64,000 bases of DNA. It comes from Polytrichum commune (lineage: Eukaryota > Streptophyta > Polytrichopsida > Polytrichales > Polytrichaceae). Of this stretch, positions 41,678 to 54,056 are shown piece by piece (the stretch's first letter is position 1; every line of letters starts with the position of its first letter). The notes beneath the pieces were generated by a model. That model was not told the DNA's origin. It saw nothing but the letters and a program-made list of their open reading frames with translations, and ran no database searches. The stretch spans positions 8,868,001-8,932,000 of the forward strand of contig OX485806.1 of NCBI GenBank assembly GCA_950295325.1. The letters run 5' to 3'. Both the position numbers and the translations under genes were made by a program.

Positions 41678-43337
41678 CAACAAATAACAACACATATAAT
41701 AAATGGCGAACCCAAAGGGACCTATACCCCTATTGTGAAGCCAACATATGCAATCACAACACAAACTTGTTTATCCAATATTACACAGAAAGACAACACA
41801 AACATTTTTCAAACATCATTAACGCCTACTTCACCATAGAACAACACCGAGACACAAGATATGTCACACCAACCACAATAATTCCACTAGCACATATCTC
41901 TATTAGTGAATGCAACCCAGAAAACGACATTGAAACAAACTCTGATACTATCCAAACACAATTCGATGTCGCTCACATATACGAAGACAATGGAAGGCAT
42001 CTCATCACCATCCCGAAAGCTAGACTAACATGGCTATGGAAACAATACCAATTGGCAAAAAATACCACACATGGTTTAGAACCATCTACCCAATCATTCG
42101 AAACTGAAATTGTTTGGCTATACCAAAGATACAAATACCGTATCCCAAAAAACGACCCACTCAAAAAAACCCAATATACAATACCAACTCAAATATTAGA
42201 TCTACTAATTACAACATTCAATATTAACTACTCATATTTTTCATCCCCGGTTACATGTCCTACACAATTCACCCAATTCTACTTACCATTCTCATGAGAC
42301 ATAATATTTGGATCTTTGGCTAAAGCGTTTGACTATAAATGGCAAGGAATCGGATACGCACATCCGCACACTTCAACAGACCTACAACAAGCCATACACT
42401 GGGCACGCATGGCGGCCCAAAATGACCCTTACACAATCACTATAATTATATCCCTAGACACTGATTGGTACCAAAACTCGAACCCACACACAGGCCCATT
42501 CCCAGACACACATGTCATTGCCCATTTCGCCGCTGACACAATCACATATGTAGAACCGACAATACCCCCCGAGCTCAATATCACAAGGAAAGAACCATCT
42601 ACCATGCAAATATTTTGTATCCATCACCAAAATAATAACATAGGCACCTACGAACAAATGAAGTTAATAAATGACACAGCAAATAACCTACAAATACTAC
42701 AAAGCCACACTCAAATTGCACCACCCATCCCTCCGAACATCACCGTTAATCCTACCAAAAAATGGGCTAAATCAAACTACCCAAACACACCCCTACACAA
42801 TAATATTCCCATCCCACAACTTCCAAACTACCAAACTAACTTACCGCTAAAATTCCACCCCCAATTTAGCTACTACACGGACGGATCCTTTATAAAACCC
42901 AAAGAAATTACCCCTGGGGTATGGAAAAGAGAAAGAGCAGGATACGGTATCTATAGCCCCAAAGGCTTAAATATCGCCAAAAGACTTCATGGACATCAAA
43001 ACATACTACGTGCAGAAATGATGGCTATACATAAAACACTAAGAATCATCAACACACAATTTCCTAATGAACCCGCATTTATATTCACAGACAGTCTAAA
43101 CGTATTATACCTACTCAACACACAAATTAAACACCCCACTCTCCATAATAGTCACCCAGACCAAACCACACTTAATTCCATGGTAAAAATCCTTCAAAAC
43201 CGTACACAGCCAATCACACTATACAAAGTCAGAGCACACGTCAACATTGACGGTAATGAAAAAGCGGATAAACTAACAAAAGACGGGTTAGAATTAGAAC
43301 ACAGAATTGCCATCACTACAAGAAAATGGGTGTATAA
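41678..43337 (+). pseudogene. LINE A connection and RNase H domain
   Basis: The register runs through a TGA at 42295-42297 (an Arg codon in LINE B) to the insertion at 43337. The first half (ISVIECNP-like, EDNGRHLITIPKARL) matches LINE B 49454-50300. RNase H signature: FSYYTDGSFIKP (first D), RAEMMAIHKTL (E), FIFTDSLNVLYLL (second D), VRAHVNIDGNEKADKL (H and last D). All four acidic positions are present. RNase H degrades the RNA strand during cDNA synthesis. Confidence 0.85.
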
Positions 43338-43620
43338 TTGACAAAAATGTGACACTAAAATGTCCGAAGTGACAAAATCAGCTCAAAGCTATGAATTTTT
43401 GTCAATTCGGACATTATTCAAAATTTGTATCAATTTTCTGTCATCAGATTCATATATTTCACATTTAACTTATTCCCTTCACCTGAGCATGTGTCTCATA
43501 TTTATTAACAACAAAAGGTGTTACAAAAGGTTTTTAATTATTGTAATTACTAGTATAAGTAATTAATATAAATAATGTATTTACTATAATTAATGTAATA
43601 ACTAATTTAATTAATTAATG

Positions 43621-43800
43621 TAAATACTGAAATTACCAATTTAAGTAAATGGGGAAATTACCAATTTAAGTAAATACTGAAATTTGTTAATTTAAGTAAA
43701 TACTGAAATTTGCTAATTTAGGTAAATACTGAAATTTGCTAATTTAGGTAAATACTGAAATTTGCTAATTTAAGTAAATACTGAAATTTGCTATTTTCAG
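43621..43800 (+). repeat. 26-bp tandem repeat, about seven copies
   Basis: The unit is close to TAAATACTGAAATTTGCTAA plus TTTAGG, with minor changes between copies. AT-rich. Confidence 0.85.
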
Positions 43801-44046
43801 TAAAATACTGAAATTATTGTAATTAATGTAGTTAAAATAATTACAATAATTACTGTAATAATGTTTAGGAGTATTTTTGTAAATTGTTTTTAATACAAAT
43901 ACAATACGTACTAATTAAAAACAGTAAATACATTAATTCTATGCTTGTTTTTACTTTCACTAATTAAAAAATATATATACATAAGTTTATAAGTCTTATG
44001 GCTTCTTCATACAAAACTCTTACATACTTGGCCTATATCATGTAAT

Positions 44047-44275
44047 GAGCGGTGGCTTAGTGGCTAAGGCCTTCACACTATAGCCAAGAGGTTCAAGGTT
44101 CGATCCCCTTGACCCCTCACCCTTGGCTTCGCCTAGGGTAGGTAGGTGGCTTTGTCCATTAGCCTAGGTTAGGTGAGGTGGCCCTTCGCCCTTAGACCTA
44201 TGTGAGTAGGCCCCGAATGCGAGGGTGGATTACTAATTTAGGATTTTTTTACTAATATAACTTGGACATTAAACC
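44047..44275 (+). mobile_element. tRNA-derived SINE (plus strand)
   Basis: A box TGGCTTAGTGG at 44053-44063 and B box GGTTCGATCCC at 44097-44107, at tRNA-like spacing, followed by an unrelated body (CTAGGGTAGGTAGGTGGC, GTGAGTAGGCCCCGAATG) and a T-rich end. Target duplication not identified; the 3' limit is approximate. Confidence 0.7.
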
Positions 44276-44488
44276 ACATCACCATGGGTAAATGGCGAGG
44301 TAAAGAGAATCCAACATGGCAAGGGGGCCGGAGTAAATGGAATCCTACGTGTATAATAATCCCAGATGACAAAGAAATTGACAGAACTCTATTAATTGTA
44401 TGACCGAATCAAGGTGCCCTATATGACACCCAAATTAATAGAATTTCGTCACATTTTTGTCAAATAGGTCATATAAACTCTTGTAGTG

Positions 44489-45509
44489 CATCCACCCATA
44501 CGAACATGCCCATGCCACCCCGTACTATTATCAAAAGGACGTCTGGGCCTCGATGGCAGACGTCCCAGACAAAGGCCCAGTAAGATTCTTAGAAAAACAA
44601 ATTAAAAAATATGATAGGGAAACCAATATAGCAATCATGGCCACACAAACCCCCAACACGTGTAAATGGACAGAAAATATAAACATTGACAAAGAATTGT
44701 CCAACAAATTCTGGACAAATCCCTTAATCACAGACAAACAAAAATCTTGCCTTATTAAATTCCGCACAGGAACATACATGGGTAATGCTAGAAAACAAAT
44801 GTTCTTTGGTCACCAGAGGTACCCCTCTATCACGTGCCCTATATGCAATTCAAATGACCCAGACACTTGGCTACATGTACTACTGAAATGTAACCAACAA
44901 TATATACACTCACTACGAATTAAAAGACATAACAAAGCAGTCGGAGAAATTAGGAAGCTCCTAATCTCGTCCGAAAAATCCCGATGTTTTACCCTCATGA
45001 ATGCCGGTACCTTCAATAACAATCCCCAAGAAAATATTGTCCCCAATTGGCTACTCCCCTGCGCATGTAACACACAAAGATGTCATTGCAATGCAAGGTT
45101 TCGCCCTGACATACTATGCGTCAAAGGATTACCATATCAAAATGACCCTCCCATCGACGTTGACCCTAACCTCACCATACAACTTATTGAATTCACATAT
45201 TGTAATGACAGATTTTTCCCAGAAACTATTGAAGCAAAAAACAACAAATACAAACCACTGATTGATAGTATCGCCTCCAGAGGATGGAAAATTGAACCAC
45301 TTATTGTCATCACAGCCGGGGCCCGAGCTACGGCCCACATCCCATCTATGAAAATACTAGAAGAAAATCTCAAAATACCCATGGTTACCATCAAAAATAC
45401 CTTTAAAAATATTAATACCATTGCAATACAATATGCCATGTCCATCCTCCTCCATAAGAGGAGAATTGAAAACCACCAACCGCTCCCCCAAAACTTAGAC
45501 CCTCCATAA
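44489..45509 (+). pseudogene. LINE A ORF2 C-terminal region with CCHC
   Basis: Continues the LINE frame (TPYYYQKDVW…DKGPVRFLE). It contains CPICNSNDPDTWLHVLLKC, a C-x2-C…H…C zinc motif as in many LINE ORF2 C-termini, then IKRHNKAV and a second Cys-rich patch (CACNTQRCHCNARF). It ends TAA at 45507-45509. Uninterrupted from about 44553. Confidence 0.8.
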
Positions 45510-45960
45510 AATCCAAAACTTATATAATATCTAGTATCTATTTACAGCTCAGAATGAGGGATTGGTGCCGGTTGGTTGGTACAAATTTCCTGCCTTTTAT
45601 TCACTTGCAGCACCAAGTCACGTATTACATTTTAGACGATCATACGGACTCGACTGCAATCGAACCCGGAACGTCTTAACTCAAACATCCTCCCACAACC
45701 AACCGAGGAATCATGACTTGGCGTTCACACTCATAACAAAAACACTAATTATACCTAAAAGGCATGCACCGCCGTGGGCCATGATCGGCCCACGTTATTT
45801 GTTTCTCGGTTACTATAGTGTCCATCCTCGAAAGAGGAAAGTAGTTTTGTCCCAACTTCCCCATGTCCTGTGGGCATCGGGTTGTTGGCATTACGAACGG
45901 ACACTCTATTCACACCGGCCCCTAAAAGGGACCGGAGTTTCTATCTATCTATCTATCTAT
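45510..45960 (+). other. LINE A 3' UTR with antisense tRNA-like segment and TCTA tail
   Basis: It holds a stretch (about 45635-45725) whose reverse complement looks tRNA-like (GGGTTCGATTG B box). The last ~150 bp (ACTATAGTGTCCATCC … GGGACCGGAGTTTC) are shared with LINE B and with the SINE at 54057-54419. It ends in five or six TCTA units. Confidence 0.75.
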
Positions 45961-45963
45961 CTA

Positions 45964-46828
45964 CATGGAACGCCTCGTCACTAAACACAACCCTACCAAA
46001 CCTCCACCAACTTATATCATATACATCAAATAACCCCGCAATCATCACTATACAAGAAACCAAACTAATCGTAAAAAAATCCACAAAATACATACAAAAT
46101 CTATTCCCACAATACAAACTAATATTTAACAACACACATACATTAACAAGATGTATACAACAAAGAATGCCATATACACCTGCAAGAGGTGGACTCCTTG
46201 CACTCATAAACAAATCATACGCATATCCCGGTAACATCACCAAAATCCCCACTCCAGCTGCAATATCACCATACTTACAAATAACAAAAATAAACAACCA
46301 ACCCCTACAACCATGGCTACTAATACACATCTACATGCCATCATACGAAGAGGACATACGATTTATACCAATAATACAACAAAACATTACACAACAAACC
46401 ACTAACCATCCAAATAACACATTTATCCTATGTGGAGACTTTAACAGAGTCATAGCCCTAATTGGAAGACAAAATGAATACATAATAACACCACCACAAG
46501 CTGAAGATATAGAATGGCAAACATTTACGAACAACTTCCAACTCACATATATTCCCACGAATAGCTCATACTCTAGACAAGGAGGTCAAGACTACAACCA
46601 AACTAGTTTAATAGATGGATATTACATTAAAACACCCAATAATGCTCTATATTCATCAACCACAAATAATGACCATAACCTAAACTCAGATCATTCTCCA
46701 GTAACACTACATATATCACCAAATACACTACTAGCCCGTTGTATGCCACCAACAACAGGCAAACCACCAAGACTACTAAACCCCATCCCACAAACAAATA
46801 TCGAAATATTCAAAAAAAAAAAAATTTG
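45964..46828 (+). pseudogene. LINE B AP-endonuclease domain
   Basis: Motifs in order: TWNASSLN (N), IITIQETKL (catalytic E), GGLLALI, FILCGDFNRV (D, N) and LNSDHSPVTLHI (terminal S-D-H). The enzyme nicks target DNA for target-primed reverse transcription. The frame is lost at the poly-A run near 46804-46820. Confidence 0.88.
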
Positions 46829-47599
46829 AAGAAAATGCATTCCAAATAAACGAACTCACAAACACATTAAACAACAATCAAATAACAACGGCACAATGGC
46901 AAACATCCTGCACTAAGCTAGACCACCTAATTCACCAAATTTCTGTAAAAATCCAAGCCACGTGTAGTGCACCACCCCTCCTAGACCTCACAAACCGAAC
47001 ATCTCAACAAGGAGGTTTTTTACCAAGACAACTACAAACAAAATGGAAAAAACATCTCTCCACCTACCACTTAATTAGGAAAACAATCTACCAAATAAAG
47101 AATTCACCAAACTGGTTCACACACCTAATAATAGAAGAACTACGTAATCATACTCAGGTCGCTATCCCAACTCCCCCCCCAAATCAAGAACCTAACCAAC
47201 AAGAATGGATAAAAACACTAGTCCAAATAGCCAAAACCGCAAATATACATGCTCGTAAAATTACCATAAAATACACCCAAGAATGCATCAAAAAAGCCAT
47301 TACCAAATACAAACAATTATATGAAAAAAATCCAAAAAAATTTAATAAAAGAGTCTTCAAAAACCAAGAAACACCCCCACTTGACTGCATTACAGATGAA
47401 CACAACAACATACTTACAAATCCTGTAGACATAGCCAACGAAATTCACAAACAACAATCCATTAACAATGGACCCACAATACCAACATGTTATCACCAAC
47501 CAGAACACACACCATACTGTACATGTGGTGTAAGACAATACCCCTGGCATCACCTAGATGGATTCATCATTGACAAGAGAGGAAACCCATAAACCCCAA
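46829..47599 (+). pseudogene. LINE B linker between endonuclease and RT
   Basis: A/C-rich, in broken frames. Words such as WKKHLSTYHLIRKT and FNKRVFKNQE look like the helical linker found between EN and RT in LINEs. No separate gene. Confidence 0.5.
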
Positions 47600-48792
47600 T
47601 ACATGAATACTTCGACAGAGAAACATACGACACCTGCCTTGAAAACCTAGCAAACAACAAAACACCAGACCCCGATAAAATTCCCAATATAATTATAAAG
47701 AATATGCCCGAAAGCTTTTACAAATAAAAACAAATTCCAACATCGTGGAAAATAAGCTTAACCATACTCTTATATAAAAAAGGAGATCCCTCAAAACTAT
47801 CAAACCATAGACCAATTGCACTCGCAAACACAATATACAAATTTTTTACAAGTACCCTAACATTCATATTATCAGCATATGGGGAAAAATACCAAATCCT
47901 ACACGACAGCCAAGAAGGATTCAGAGCAGAAAAAAACACGTCCATACAACTCCAACTCCTCATAGCAGCATTAGAAGATGCAAGATTCACAAACCAAGAT
48001 ATATACCTATTATATATTGACTTCAAAAATGTCTTTGGGTCCCTCGACCACGCAAGGCTGTTAGCAATAACAAAAGACTTAGGTTATCCAGAAGATGCGG
48101 TGACCCTAATAGAAAACATTTATTCTAACTCCAATACCATATTCACCGGTGAACACTTCCGAAAGACAAAACCTATACCAATACAAAGAGGCACAATACA
48201 AGGCGACACACTCAGCCCATACATTTTCCTAATATTCCTAGAACCTCTACTAAGATGGCTACAAAGAAGAAATAATGGATACACATTTGGTACGTCCAAA
48301 CTAACAATCAGCTCGGCAACATACGCAGACGATTTGGCCGCTAACACAAGCAATCTTCAATCGATACGAACACAACTAAGCAAACTAGACAAATACTGTG
48401 ATTGGGCCGGAATGAATTTAGGAGTGCCAAAATGTGCTATCACAGGATGTCCAAATAAATCAAAAATAAAACCAGAAACATTTAAAGCCAAAATCCAAGC
48501 CCAAAACATCAACTGTAGGAACCAACTACTACCTATCCTACACCAAAACGAACCCTACGTCTATTTAGGTATACAACTAGTACCCTCACTAAAATGGAAG
48601 CTCCAAACACACATCACGTTGGCCAAAATAATAAACCAATACAAAGAACTAACAAAATGTCCAGCTACATTCAAACAAAAAATAAGCATGGTCGACACCG
48701 TCATCAGAGCGGGTATAGCCTATAGCTTCTACGCAGTTCCATACTCATTACCAACTATCAAAATATTAGACAAAGAAATAATTGGAATCTAA
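47600..48792 (+). pseudogene. LINE B reverse transcriptase
   Basis: Motifs: KTPDPDKIPNIIIK (start of RT), LLYKKGDPSKLSNHRPIAL, YLLYIDFKNVFGSLDH (motif A, first D), QGDTLSPYIFLIFLEPLL (motif B), YADDLA (motif C, DD pair), NLGVPKCAI (motif D/E). Stops are at 47590-47592, about 47725 and 48790-48792. The family makes cDNA by target-primed reverse transcription. Confidence 0.88.
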
Positions 48793-50300
48793 AAAATAAT
48801 CTGCGGACTACCCAAATGCACAGCAAATGTAATAACCCAACTACCACATGACATATTTGGACTAGAAGCATTTTCATTAAAAAAATGCCTATCTAAGATG
48901 TATTAGCGAACAACTTAGAAACGCACTTAACGACCCCGGAAGATTAGGAATAATATACAAAGGGCTCATACAACATATACTAGCCAAATACGGTGGGACA
49001 GAGGACATACAAAGAATCAAATACCAGGATTGTATAAGATCACCTACAACACGAACACTATTTCTAATGAAATAAGAAGGAGGAACTCACCTCAAAAGCA
49101 TAGAAGCAAACTTCCAACTCCACACAACAAAATGGAGAACATAAGCCACAGCCGAACTACCACAACTAGACCCCGAGCTATCCCTAAAACTACTTCATAA
49201 ACTCCTAACCCACAACATACATAAAGTAAAACACATCTCCCTCCCTAATGGCACAAACTTAATGTCCCCAAAATACTTCCAAATATATTATAAAACACCG
49301 ACAAAACTTGAAAAAACTGCACTACGTAAAGCAGAGCAACTTTTTTGCCAGCAAAGTTGCAACCAAAACTTCACAAACCCATGTAACAGACACCCACAAG
49401 TCCGTACACTGAAAGCAAAATATATATAAGAAAATAGAGAATTAACACCTAGAATGCAAGAAAATCCCTTACACCTACCGCTACCACAACAACCCCAGCA
49501 ACCCAATCCATCCCTCAACATAAAAAATAACCCTTTCAGATTCTCCATCCACATTATATTGAACCACAAATCAAACGAAACCAAAGATAAGTATAAAATA
49601 ACAAAAAAATTCAACACTTACCTATGCCAATGGTCAGTCCAAAACAACACCACATATAACAAATGGTTACCAGAATGTGAACTCTTCCCACTAAACCAAC
49701 CTCCAGTAATCAAACACAACATCAAATTACTAAAAAAATACTACACAAGACAACAACACAACTACTATAAAAATATCGTACAAACACACCTAGCCCCCAT
49801 ACAAACCAAAGATCCAAGATTTATACCACCACCTACAATAATACCATACACTCAAATATCAGTAATAGAATGTAACCCAAAAAAATATATTGTCACTACA
49901 GAAAACACGATACACACACAAAACGAATTAACAAATATATATGAAGACACCGGAAGACACCTCATTACTATCCCAACCACAAGACTATAATGGCCATGAC
50001 AACAATACAACATAGACAAATACAGCACACATGGCCTGGTACCTCCCCCACAATCATTTGAAACAGAAGTAGTCTGGCTCTACCAAAGATATAACTCTAA
50101 AAAACCAAAAAAATACCCACAAAAAACATCACAACACACTCTCCCAGAAAATCTCTTTGATTCCATCACTAAAACATTCAATATCACACATTCATACTTC
50201 TCCTCACCAGTAATATGCTCTACACATATTACTAAATTTTACTCTCCATTTGCAAGAGACAAAGTCTTTGGATCACTAGGCACTGCCTTCCAATATAAAT
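48793..50300 (+). pseudogene. LINE B RT C-terminus and connection region
   Basis: Homologous to LINE A 37940-38816 and 41678-42300 (IICGLPKC, LPHDIFGLEAF, YLCQWSV, NKWLPECEL, ISVIECNP). Several stops. The longest clean piece is 49454-49990. Confidence 0.7.
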
Positions 50301-50308
50301 GGAAGGGA

Positions 50309-51300
50309 ATGGGGTATGCCCATCTACACAATGAAGAAACAACCCAACAAGCAATACATTGGGCAAGACTAACAGCAAAAAACGACCCAAACAACATTAC
50401 ACTACTAGTCACACCGGACATTAATTGGTACCAAAACTACTCACCACACATCGGACCATTTCCGGACACACATGTAGTAGTCCATTTCAATGCAGACACC
50501 ATCACATATGACGAACCAACAACCCCCCAAAACATAAACAAAACTCGTATAGAACCATTAGCAATACACATCTTCTGTATCCACCACCAAAACCACAACA
50601 TTGGCACACCCGACCAAATAGACACAATCAAAACAGTAACCAAAAATCTACAAATAACACAATACCACATACAAAAGGCTACACCCAAATCCCGCAATAC
50701 TCTAGTAAATAAAAACACTAAATGGAACAAATTACCCTACCCACCCCACATCAACCCATCAACCACAAATACACCACCATTACCAAACTTCGAAAAAAAC
50801 ATGATATTAAAATTCCCACCACAATACAACTACTACACAGACGGCTCATTCGTCCCACCCATACAAGCCAATGACAGACATTGGAAGAAGAAAAAAAGCT
50901 GGCTATGGAATTTACAACCCAACAAAAGCATAAATACATATCTCAAAAAGACTACCTAGCCTACAAACCAACTTTAGGGCCGAACTAATGGCCATACACA
51001 AAACACTCAGATTAATCACTACCAAATACACAAATAAACCAGTACACATATTCACAGACTACCTTAACTGTCTATATGTACTTAACACTCAAATAAAACA
51101 CCCTACCCACCATGACAACCATGCTGACAAAACTATATTAACATCTATGGTAGAAATGCTAAAAAACCGAACACGACCTACTACGATATATAAAGTAAAA
51201 GCACACACGAACATTGATGGAAATGAGCAAGCAAACCAATTAGCAAAACACGGCGCCAAAAAGAGATATAGATTCGCTGCCAAATCATACAAATTTGTAC
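50309..51300 (+). pseudogene. LINE B RNase H domain (frameshifted)
   Basis: GYAHLHNEETTQQAIHWARL matches LINE A. RNase H: NYYTDGSF (first D), then a frame change near 50890-50960, AELMAIHKTLRL (E), IFTDYLNCLYVL (second D), VKAHTNIDGNEQANQL (last D). Confidence 0.8.
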
Positions 51301-52275
51301 ATACCACACCATACTACTTCCAAAAAGACACCTGGCCGGGACCAAACAAACGACCTGACAAAGGCCCTGTCAGATGCCTCGAAACATACACAACTAAACA
51401 TGACCAAGTTAACAACCTAAAAACCATGTCAGAACAATTCCCTAACATTAGCAAATGGACAATGAACCCTGACATAAATAATGAAATATCTAATAATTTC
51501 TGGTCTAATCCTGTTATATCAGACTCACAAAAGACATGCATACTAAAATTCCGAACTGGACAATACATAAGCAATGCTAGAAAACAACTATTTTTTGGCA
51601 TAGAAAGATTCCCATCTATTACATGCCCAATCTTTAATTTCTCTGATGCAGATACATGGCTACATGTACTGTTAAAATGCAATCAACACCATATACATGC
51701 CCTAAGAACCAAAAGGCATAACAAAGCAGTATGGAAACTAAGAAAACTGATCCTATCATCGCAAAAATCAAGATGCTACATCCTCATGAATGCAGGGACA
51801 TTCGACAACAACCCACAAGAGAATACAGTCCCCACATGGCTCCTACCATGTACATGTGAACAACAAAGATGCCACTGCAACGCACGATTTAAACCCGACC
51901 TCCTGTGTATCAAAGAACTCCCACACCAAAGCACCACACCAACAGACAACCTCACGGTACAATTTATTGAATTCACATTCACAAATGACAGATTCCCACA
52001 AGATACAATTGATAATAAAATTTAAAAATACCAACTACTAATTAATGGCATCACCCAACAAGGTTGGAAAATAGACCCACTTATAGTCATCTCGGCTGGA
52101 GCTAGAGGAACCACACACACCCCGTCAATGAAACAACTAGAACAAACATTCAAACTACCTCAAAATTCTATAAACCATACATTCAAAGAAATAAACACCA
52201 TTGCTATACAACATGCCAGTTCAATCCTTCTACATAAAAGACGTATTGAAAATAACCAAGCAATACCAACAGAAT
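51301..52275 (+). pseudogene. LINE B ORF2 C-terminal region with zinc motif
   Basis: CPIFNFSDADTWLHVLLKC: the second Cys of the C-x2-C pair in LINE A is Phe here. It continues TKRHNKAVWKLR, CTCEQQRCHCNARF and, after TAA at 52021, homologous sequence to about 52275. Confidence 0.75.
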
Positions 52276-52795
52276 AATAAATAAATAAACAAACAAATAA
52301 AACAACAAAGATAAGAAAAAGACCACAAGATAGTCCTTTATTTATTGAACAATATTAACACCAATAGCTCAGGAAGACGGGTAGGAGCCGGCTGGTTGGT
52401 ACAATTTTCCTGCCTTTAAAATCACTAGCAGCACCAAGTCATGTATAACACACTAAACGCTCAGACAGACTCAACGGGAGTCGAACCCGGACCGCCTACA
52501 TGTAGTTAAACATCCTCCCTCAACCAACCAAGGAAACATGACTTGGCGACCACCAAACACAACAAATTACAACTTATACTACAACACTGCAGCAACTACG
52601 TGCTAAACAACTAAGGAGGGTTACCTTTATTGTTGTTTTCTGGTTACTATAGTGTCCATCACCGGAAGGGGAGAGTAGTACTGTCCAAATTTCCCCTTGT
52701 CTGGTAGGCATTGGGTCATTTGACAATACGAACGGACACTTCATTCACCCCGGCCCCTTTAAATAGGGACCGGAGTTTCTATCTATCTATCTATC
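52276..52795 (+). other. LINE B 3' UTR with antisense tRNA-like segment and TCTA tail
   Basis: Reverse complement of about 52470-52560 reads like a tRNA: A-box-like TGGTTGAGGGAG and B box GGTTCGACTCC, with tRNA-like spacing. The final ~150 bp match LINE A and the SINE tail. Confidence 0.75.
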
Positions 52796-52935
52796 TGCGG
52801 GTTGTTGTCCCGGTCGTGGCGGTGTTCTTGCGCCCGAGGGGCCGCGCCCCCCCTCGGTGTGGGCGTGGGGGTGTTCTTTTTCTTGGTTTATTCATTTTAG
52901 CGTTGGCGGTTGGCCTTTGTCTCAAAAAAAAAGAA
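52796..52935 (+). mobile_element. Short retro-fragment with A-tail
   Basis: GC-rich DNA (GGGGCCGCGCCCCCC) unlike its surroundings, then TTGGTTTATTCATTTTAG and TCTC followed by nine A. Looks like a 5'-truncated retrocopy or L1 3' end. No duplication found. Confidence 0.4.
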
Positions 52936-53144
52936 GGAAATAATATACAAGCTCATCATGTGCACGGGTTTTCCTCCTTTCTTTGAGATTACTAAAGAGG
53001 GACAAGGAGGATGTACTTGGCAACTTGCAACCCACCCTCTAAAATGAGCCCCATCCCACTCACCAGATGAACTCATATGAATTTTTATATTGGACGAGCT
53101 TACTTAGATGTTGCGAATGCCCAACTTTAGGTTGGCTTATGCTA
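52936..53144 (+). repeat. Direct repeat, copy 1 (209 bp)
   Basis: Begins GGAAATAATATACAAGCTCA. Pairs with 53667-53875, same length and about 95% alike by eye. The ~520 bp between them hold no gene. They could be short LTRs of a TRIM-like element or a segmental duplication. Confidence 0.85.
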
Positions 53145-53666
53145 GTTGTGAAACGCCAAAGTTTATTTATCATGTGGCTCTAAGATTACCACTTGGTGTA
53201 AGTTGGGCCCGTGTCTAAAGGCTCTTATTTTTAATCATGACTAAATTTGGACTAATGGATTGTTGACTTTATATCTATATGTTTAGGTACCCACAACTAA
53301 GATGATTCTAGTCTCAATAAGGGCGGCCATGAGCACTTCAAAACCATATACAAGTAATTATTTTTTACATTGTTATAATTCAATGCTTTCAATATAAGGG
53401 TTTAAATGCCAACATAGAGTAATACAATAAGGATTATGATATTATGTGAGAATATATATGTGGGTTTTTCAACAATAAAAAGACAAACATCAATCTCTAT
53501 GTTATTTCTTTTAATAATATTCTAAATATATGGGCAACCCAATGAATGAGGTAGATTAGCAATAAACATGATATATATGTATATATGTATGTTTGTCCAA
53601 TTTAATAAGGAGGATCCAAAGCCATATCATGCACAACCTCTCAACCACGCTAACTCAATAATGTTG

Positions 53667-53875
53667 GGAAATAATATACAAGCTCACCATGTGCACATGT
53701 TTTCCTCCTTTCTTTGAGATTACTAAAGAGGGACAAGGAGGATGTACTTGCCAACTTGCAACCCACCCTCTAAAATGAGCCCCATCCCACTCACCCGATG
53801 AACTCATATGAATTTTTATACTGGACGAGCTTACGTAGATGTTGCGAATGCCCAACTTTAGGTCGTCTTATGCTA
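53667..53875 (+). repeat. Direct repeat, copy 2 (209 bp)
   Basis: See copy 1 at 52936-53144; shared words include GAGATTACTAAAGAGGGACA and ATGAGCCCCATCCCACTCAC. Confidence 0.85.
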
Positions 53876-54056
53876 ATGTGTCGACATTCAACAGTGTTTG
53901 GAACATTTACTACCACAGTAATAAAGTACATTCTTATTTTTACAGGTGGTTACCATACATATTGATCAACAAAGTTATAAGTTTTGGTATTATGATTTTG
54001 ACCCAAGATAATTTGATTGAGTAAGAGACAACCTATTTGTGCAGGCAACCTCACTA

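Larger units (their letters stand above)
43338..44488. mobile_element. CACTA-like remnant carrying tandem repeats and a SINE
   Basis: The right end reads …AACTCTTGTAGTG, reverse complement CACTACAAGAGTT, the classic CACTA terminus. A 16-bp inner inverted repeat (TTGACAAAAATGTGAC) is at 43338-43353 and inverted at 44448-44463; the left outer ~25 bp of the terminal repeat is missing. LINE A protein flanks (…RKWVY and IHPYEHAHATPYYYQKD) become contiguous when it is removed. No transposase is seen, so it is a short non-autonomous or deleted copy. Confidence 0.65.
36316..45960 (+). mobile_element. LINE A (non-LTR retrotransposon), deleted and twice interrupted
   Basis: Order on the plus strand: ORF1 with a 2A motif (36517-37866), then directly the end of the reverse transcriptase (37867-38579), the segment up to 38816, solo LTR copy 3, the RNase H region (41678-43337), a CACTA-like remnant, the C-terminal zinc region (44489-45509) and a 3' UTR ending in TCTA repeats (to about 45960). 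Comparison with LINE B shows that endonuclease and most of the RT are missing, so this copy suffered an internal deletion. The RNase H domain in ORF2 and the C-terminal CCHC fit I/LOA-like or related RNase H-bearing LINE clades rather than plant L1; clade not proven. Confidence 0.85.
45964..52795 (+). mobile_element. LINE B, 5'-truncated non-LTR retrotransposon
   Basis: Begins inside the endonuclease domain directly after the TCTA tail of LINE A and ends with its own TCTA repeats (52779-52795). Order: APE endonuclease, connection, reverse transcriptase, RNase H, C-terminal CCHC, 3' UTR. Multiple stops and frame changes, including one at an A-run near 46804. It supplies the parts that LINE A lost. 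Confidence 0.88.

Noticed and set aside
44047-44121. A tRNA gene
   Set aside because: A and B boxes are good, but the acceptor ends do not pair over seven bases and the sequence continues into a SINE-like body.
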